In this document: one piece after another, positions 10,616 through 14,533 of the stretch
Layout of the letters: each line of letters begins with the position of its first letter
Numbering within the stretch: position 1 is the first letter of the stretch
The notes under the pieces: generated by a model
The model's input: the letters and a program-made list of their open reading frames with translations, nothing else
Database searches by the model: none
What the model was told of the DNA's origin: nothing
Program-made: the position numbers and the translations under genes
Assembly: GCA_964603935.1 (NCBI GenBank)
Contig: CAZRWL010000020.1
Coordinates: 1-14,533 of the forward strand
Direction of reading: 5' to 3'
Origin: GWB1-37-8 sp964603935
Lineage (GTDB): Bacteria; Patescibacteriota; Microgenomatia; Levybacterales; UBA12049
DNA length: 14,533 nt

Positions 10616-11650
10616 ATGGAAGAAGAGCTGATGCAGATTAAAAACTCCGCAGTATCGATGATAATTGATGCTGGGGATCAAAAAGAATTGGAAGAGATAA
10701 AACTCCAATTCTTGGGTAGGTCGGGAAAATTAACGCTAGCTTTGAAGGAAATTACCAAAGTTCCGACCGAAAGAAGAGCTGCGGTTGGTCAACTTGCCAA
10801 TGATGTAAAAAGAACAATTGAAGAAACTCTGGAGGAAAAAATTTCAAATTTCAAATTTCAAATTTCAAATCAAAAAAAAGAAGAAATAGACATCACACTT
10901 CCGGGGAAAAAACCTGCAATCGGACATTTACACTTGATAACTCAGGCAGTTGAGGAAATCTCGGAAATTTTCAAACACATTGGATTTACCAGAGTTCGAT
11001 ATCCTGAAGTTGAATGGGATAAATATGCTTTTGAAGATTTGAATTTTCCGAAAAACCATCCGGCAAGAGATGATTGGGAAACTTTTTTTATCAAACAAGA
11101 ACCGGATGTAAAAAAAGGGCCGGTGATTCTGACACCCCACACCTCATCAGGGCAGATAAGAGAAATGGAGCGGAAAAATCCGCCCATTAGAATGCTAAAT
11201 ATCGCAAAGTGCTACAGAAGGCAGTCTGATGTTTCCCACAGCCCGATGTTCCACCAATTTGAAGGCATGGTTGTTGACAAAAACATCTCAATCACACACC
11301 TTAAGGGAACTTTAGATTGTTTTGTTAAATCATATTTCGGAGAAGATAGGAAGTCCAGAATCAGACCTTATCACTTCCAATTTACAGAACCCTCTTTTGA
11401 AGTAGATGTCAGTTGCGGAGTGTGCAAGGGACGCGGGTGCAAATTGTGCAAAGAGGGATGGCTGGAAATGGGAGGATCGGGAATGGTCCATCCCAATGTT
11501 TTAAGAAACGGCGGAATTGATCCGAAAATCTATTCCGGATTTGCTTTCGGGTGGGGAGTGGAAAGAGTTTTAATGATGAAAGAAGGCATTCAAATTGACG
11601 ATTTAAGACTCTTGTATTCAAGCAATTTAAATTTCCTGGAGCAATTTTAA
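10616..11650 (+). CDS. pheS: Phenylalanyl-tRNA synthetase alpha subunit
   Basis: The catalytic subunit of (alpha-beta)2 PheRS, 344 residues. The N-terminal coiled coil (about 1-75) binds tRNA; the class II core follows with LTPHTSSGQIR (172-182), MLNIAKCYRRQSDVSHSPMFHQFEG (193-217), FTEPSFEVDV (256-265), GSGMVHPNVLRNGGIDP (287-303) and GFAFGWGVER (308-317). An insert in the core holds C267, C270, C275 and C278 (CGVCKGRGCKLC), a likely zinc site seen in some bacterial PheS and absent from E. coli. The linker at about 75-86 is encoded by a 7-base tandem repeat. pheT begins three bases after the stop. Confidence 0.95.
   Translation: MEEELMQIKNSAVSMIIDAGDQKELEEIKLQFLGRSGKLTLALKEITKVPTERRAAVGQLANDVKRTIEETLEEKISNFKFQISNQKKEEIDITLPGKKPAIGHLHLITQAVEEISEIFKHIGFTRVRYPEVEWDKYAFEDLNFPKNHPARDDWETFFIKQEPDVKKGPVILTPHTSSGQIREMERKNPPIRMLNIAKCYRRQSDVSHSPMFHQFEGMVVDKNISITHLKGTLDCFVKSYFGEDRKSRIRPYHFQFTEPSFEVDVSCGVCKGRGCKLCKEGWLEMGGSGMVHPNVLRNGGIDPKIYSGFAFGWGVERVLMMKEGIQIDDLRLLYSSNLNFLEQF
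10842..10869 (+). repeat. Four tandem copies of TTTCAAA inside pheS
   Basis: TTTCAAA is repeated exactly at 10842, 10849, 10856 and 10863. It encodes the linker ISNFKFQISN between coiled coil and catalytic core. The unit is not a multiple of three, so gain or loss of one copy would shift the frame. Confidence 0.9.
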
Positions 11651-11653
11651 AAA

Positions 11654-13594
11654 ATGAATATTAAAATTTTGGATTCCTGGTTAAGAGAATATTTAAAAAC
11701 AAAAGCATCTACTAAAACAATTGCCGGCCTACTTTCTTTAACAAGTGTCTCCGTAGAAAGACTTGAAAAGTACGGAAAAAACGATTTTATTTATGACATA
11801 GAAATTACCACCAATAGGCCGGATTTAATGTCTGTAGTGGGACTTGCCCGCGAGGCATCGGCAGTTCTGCAGCAATCTAACATTCAAGCCGAATTTATAC
11901 CGCCCCAAAATTCCAAACCCGAAAAAGCCAAAGAAAAACTCCCGATAACTATCAAAAATAATCCAAAATTAGTCGGAAGAATTATGGCTGTTATTATGGA
12001 TGTTAACTTAGGCAAATCACCGAAATACATCAAAGACAGACTTGAAGCGTCCGGAATAAGAAGTATAAATAATTTAATTGACGTTACCAATTATGTGATG
12101 CGGGAGATCGGCCACCCAACACATGTATTTGACTACGACAGATTAACAACCAAAACTTTGATTATCCGCGAAAGTAAAAAAGGAGAAAAACTTCAAACTC
12201 TTGACGGAAAAGAACATATTCTGCAAGGAGGAGATATTGTCGCAGATGATGGTACAGGAAAAATTGTTGACCTCTTAAGCGTAATGGGTACACAAAATAG
12301 CGTGGTAACAGACAAAACAAAAAGAATTCTTTTTTTCATTGACAATTGCGATCAAAACAGAATAAGAAAAACCTCAATGAGTTTGAATATAAGATCCGAA
12401 GCAGCGGTATTAAATGAAAAAGGAGTGGACCCGGAATTAGCTCAAGGCGCAATGCTGCGGGGAATAGAGCTTTTTGAAGAAACTGCTAAAGGCAAACTTT
12501 TGTCCGACATTATCGATATTTATCCAAATAAGCCGTCTCTAAAACGTATTGAAATTTCGGAGGAAAAAATAAATAATCTTATCGGCATTAAAATTCCTTT
12601 AAAAACATCGGAAAATATACTGAGAAAACTCGGATTTGGAGTTGAAGCAAAAACAAATATTCTTAAAATTACTGTTCCCTCATGGAGAGATAAAGACATG
12701 GAAATTGAAGAGGATGCGGTTGAGGAAATTGCCAGAATTTACGGATACCACAAGCTCCCCAGCATTTTGCCTCCACTGAATAGCGCTGAAAATTACCATT
12801 TGTTCAAAGATCCGTTTTATTGGGAAAAAAGAATAAAAGAATCTTTGAAATACTGGGGATTTACAGAAGTTTACACCTACTCAATGGTATCCGAAGATCT
12901 TTTGGAAGGGCCGACAACGCAAGCAGTTTCTATAAATAATCCGTTAACCGAGGACATGGTTTATTTAAGAAAAACTTTAGTTCCCAATCTTTTGCAAGCA
13001 GTCAGAGAAAATCCGAACAAAGACGAAATCAAAATTTTTGAGCTGGCAAATGTTTATATGCCAAGAGCAAAAGATTTACCCAAAGAAACATTAATGCTGG
13101 CCGGAGTTATAAAGAAACAAAAAAAATTTTTTCTTGAGGTAAAAGGAATTATCGAACAGTTATTAAATGACGCCGGCATAAAAAATATTTCCTTTGAAAA
13201 AGGGGATAAGGGAGGACTTGAGATAAATATCAAGTTGGGGTCAGAAGTATTAGGCAATATTGAAGTGCTCAATGAAGAAATTGCTGATTTTGAACTTAAT
13301 TTTGCAATGATCATAAAACATGCAAATTTGATAAAAACTTATAAGGAAATCCCCAAATACCCGCCCATAATTGAAGACATAAATCTTCATATCGATCCTA
13401 ACGTAGCCTACACTGAAATTTATGCATTTATAAAAAGTCAAAGCAGCTTAATCAATGACGTGAGTCTTATTGACACATACCAAAATACCAAAACATTCAG
13501 GATTAAATATCAGGACCCGCGCAAAACCTTAACCAATGAGGAGGTCTCCAAACTCCGCGAAAAAATATTAAAAAACCTCAAGGAGTTGGGGTAA
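11654..13594 (+). CDS. pheT: Phenylalanyl-tRNA synthetase beta subunit, short form
   Basis: The partner of PheS in charging tRNA-Phe; 646 residues against about 795 in E. coli. The start MNIKILDSWLREYL is canonical, but SVSVERLEKYGKNDFIYDIEITTNRPD (31-57) continues straight into the B1 fold, so the EMAPII/OB tRNA-binding insertion is missing. Domains follow in normal order: B3/B4 (about 95-250; INNLIDVTNYVM, HPTHVFDYD), B5 (about 295-375; VPSWRDKDMEIEEDAVEEIARIYGY), a catalytic-like domain (about 380-550), and the C-terminal FDX-ACB domain (about 560-646; KYPPIIEDINLHID to TLTNEEVSKLREKI). It overlaps the convergent PBP gene by 17 bases at the 3' end. Confidence 0.95.
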   Translation: MNIKILDSWLREYLKTKASTKTIAGLLSLTSVSVERLEKYGKNDFIYDIEITTNRPDLMSVVGLAREASAVLQQSNIQAEFIPPQNSKPEKAKEKLPITIKNNPKLVGRIMAVIMDVNLGKSPKYIKDRLEASGIRSINNLIDVTNYVMREIGHPTHVFDYDRLTTKTLIIRESKKGEKLQTLDGKEHILQGGDIVADDGTGKIVDLLSVMGTQNSVVTDKTKRILFFIDNCDQNRIRKTSMSLNIRSEAAVLNEKGVDPELAQGAMLRGIELFEETAKGKLLSDIIDIYPNKPSLKRIEISEEKINNLIGIKIPLKTSENILRKLGFGVEAKTNILKITVPSWRDKDMEIEEDAVEEIARIYGYHKLPSILPPLNSAENYHLFKDPFYWEKRIKESLKYWGFTEVYTYSMVSEDLLEGPTTQAVSINNPLTEDMVYLRKTLVPNLLQAVRENPNKDEIKIFELANVYMPRAKDLPKETLMLAGVIKKQKKFFLEVKGIIEQLLNDAGIKNISFEKGDKGGLEINIKLGSEVLGNIEVLNEEIADFELNFAMIIKHANLIKTYKEIPKYPPIIEDINLHIDPNVAYTEIYAFIKSQSSLINDVSLIDTYQNTKTFRIKYQDPRKTLTNEEVSKLREKILKNLKELG

Positions 13595-14533
13595 TTGTCG
13601 ACACAGGTGTCGGGGTAGGCGACAAAGTTGGTGTCGGGGTTGGGGTATCTGTAACAATTCGAGTTGAGGTTTCGGTTGGCGGGCGATACAAAGGGTCGTC
13701 CTTGTGATTTTCATTTACCCATGAATCAATCCCTTCCTGCCAGCGGTTTTTACCTCCCCCGGCTGTCGGATCATCCTCGCGAAATACTATAAATTTACGG
13801 GTGTCGTATTCGTTCTTGTCAATTTCGGATGAACTTGCAATTTTATTCCCATCGGCTTTAGAAACTTTAATTGTCTTATAAATTGGACTTGGGCCTTGAG
13901 GTTCTGTTCCTTTGATAAAGTATTCCGAACGGGTTGACTGACCATCCACAGGTAATCCTCCTCCCAAAGAATCTATGGTAACCGCAACAACATTGTCCGG
14001 CATAACAAAATCCTCAAGGGGTTTGCCTTTCAAAGCTTCCAGAATTATTCTTCTCCAAATAGGCGCTGCCCCTGTTACTCCGGACGCAACATCTCCCATC
14101 GGACTATTGTCATTATTGCCAACCCACGTCGCAACCAAAACGCTTGGCGTCCAGCCGATTGTCCAGTTATCCCTTTTATCATCAGTTGTTCCTGTTTTAA
14201 CTGCAATTGTTCGGCCCGTTATATTTAAATAACTATTTACGCCAAAAGTTATAAGCCGCGCGTTATTGTCTAAAAGCATATGGGAAATAATAAAAGCAAC
14301 TTGCGGACTTAAAACTTGTTTTTTACTCGCTTCTTTTTGTTCAAATAATACTTTTCCTTTGGAATCAGTAATTTTGAGAATGGCAACCGGATCGCTGCGC
14401 AATCCTTTATTCGCAAATGCCGTGTAAGCGGCTGCTAATTCCAAAGGCCTTACTTCTCCTCCGCCAAGAGTCAGAGATAATCCAAAGCGATTTGCATTTT
14501 CATTGCTGGGAACAAAAGTGCTTATTCCCATAT
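13578..14533 (-). CDS. Class A penicillin-binding protein, C-terminal part
   Basis: A partial gene: the window ends inside it and the 5' part is missing. The 317 visible residues begin in the transpeptidase domain, with GGGEVRPLELAAAYTAFANKG (residues 23-43 of the visible part), the KTGTT box (112-116) and NWTIGWTPSVLVATWVGNND (122-141), typical of PBP1A-like enzymes that cross-link peptidoglycan outside the membrane. After the domain comes a polar linker and a Thr/Pro tail (TPTPTPTLSPTPTP region, last 25 residues), likely extended and wall-spanning. The glycosyltransferase domain and membrane anchor would lie beyond 14533. The stop TGA (13578-13580) is inside pheT. It may work with the lysozyme-like proteins in wall turnover, but it is not in their operon. 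Confidence 0.92.
   Translation of the reverse strand, partial: MGISTFVPSNENANRFGLSLTLGGGEVRPLELAAAYTAFANKGLRSDPVAILKITDSKGKVLFEQKEASKKQVLSPQVAFIISHMLLDNNARLITFGVNSYLNITGRTIAVKTGTTDDKRDNWTIGWTPSVLVATWVGNNDNSPMGDVASGVTGAAPIWRRIILEALKGKPLEDFVMPDNVVAVTIDSLGGGLPVDGQSTRSEYFIKGTEPQGPSPIYKTIKVSKADGNKIASSSEIDKNEYDTRKFIVFREDDPTAGGGKNRWQEGIDSWVNENHKDDPLYRPPTETSTRIVTDTPTPTPTLSPTPTPVSTITPTP

Noticed and set aside
10842..10869. CRISPR array or mobile element for the TTTCAAA repeats
   Set aside because: The units are 7 bases with no spacers, in frame within pheS; no transposase, integrase or inverted repeats were found in the window.
13975..14232. Plus-strand 85-codon ORF
   Set aside because: It lies antisense to the conserved PBP transpeptidase domain, including KTGTT; it is a shadow frame.
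1..14533. UGA recoded as Gly, as in some CPR lineages
   Set aside because: TGA ends tig, rplT, the dehydrogenase and the PBP at family-appropriate positions, and no internal TGA is needed in any gene.

Overview
This is an AT-rich, gene-dense bacterial window with standard stop usage (TGA, TAA and TAG all terminate genes). It most likely comes from the Candidate Phyla Radiation (Patescibacteria), possibly Microgenomates. The lineage is inferred from the stripped-down proteins: a trigger factor without its PPIase domain, a ThrRS without TGS and editing domains, and a PheT without its OB domain. Other hints are no encoded CCA wherever a tRNA 3' end is visible, short or absent 5' leaders, and a conserved hypothetical protein with a CPR-style C-terminus.

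Layout. Positions 1-1010 hold a minus-strand tRNA-Phe, a plus-strand DUF1361-type membrane protein, and a minus-strand cluster of tRNA-Leu(CAG), tRNA-Leu(GAG) and tRNA-Val(TAC). Positions 1086-2416 hold two tandem lysozyme-like paralogues, the second behind a consensus promoter, an immediate terminator hairpin and a structured leader. Positions 2448-4078 hold tRNA-Leu(TAG), tig and a conserved hypothetical. Positions 4093-4884 hold two small unknown genes, each preceded by an apparent leader-peptide attenuator. Positions 4937-5985 hold tRNA-Val(GAC) and, four bases later, a D-2-hydroxyacid dehydrogenase. Positions 6025-8314 hold thrS-infC-rpmI-rplT. Positions 8332-13594 hold a Phe-rich leader peptide with a complete attenuator, a HisC-like aminotransferase, an unknown 332-residue protein, pheS and pheT. 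A convergent class A PBP fragment closes the window.

The main discovery is the stretch between rplT and pheS. The order thrS-infC-rpmI-rplT-(Phe leader peptide)-pheS-pheT is that of Escherichia coli, where pheM is the leader peptide attenuating pheST. Here a 15-codon ORF with five Phe codons (MKINSKTFNFFFTFA) is followed by pairable segments 1:2, 2:3 and 3:4, the last an intrinsic terminator. A PLP aminotransferase and an unknown gene lie between this attenuator and pheS. Two more modules of the same design (leader ORF, pause hairpin, antiterminator enclosing a small hairpin, terminator) precede the small genes at 4253 and 4600, with Ile or Ile/Leu codons at the control position. Together they suggest that this reduced genome uses ribosome-mediated attenuation repeatedly. 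All of this is read from sequence and untested.

Other themes are transcripts that begin at or a few bases before the start codon, mRNAs whose 5' ends would be made by tRNA processing, and back-to-back promoters with touching or overlapping -35 boxes.
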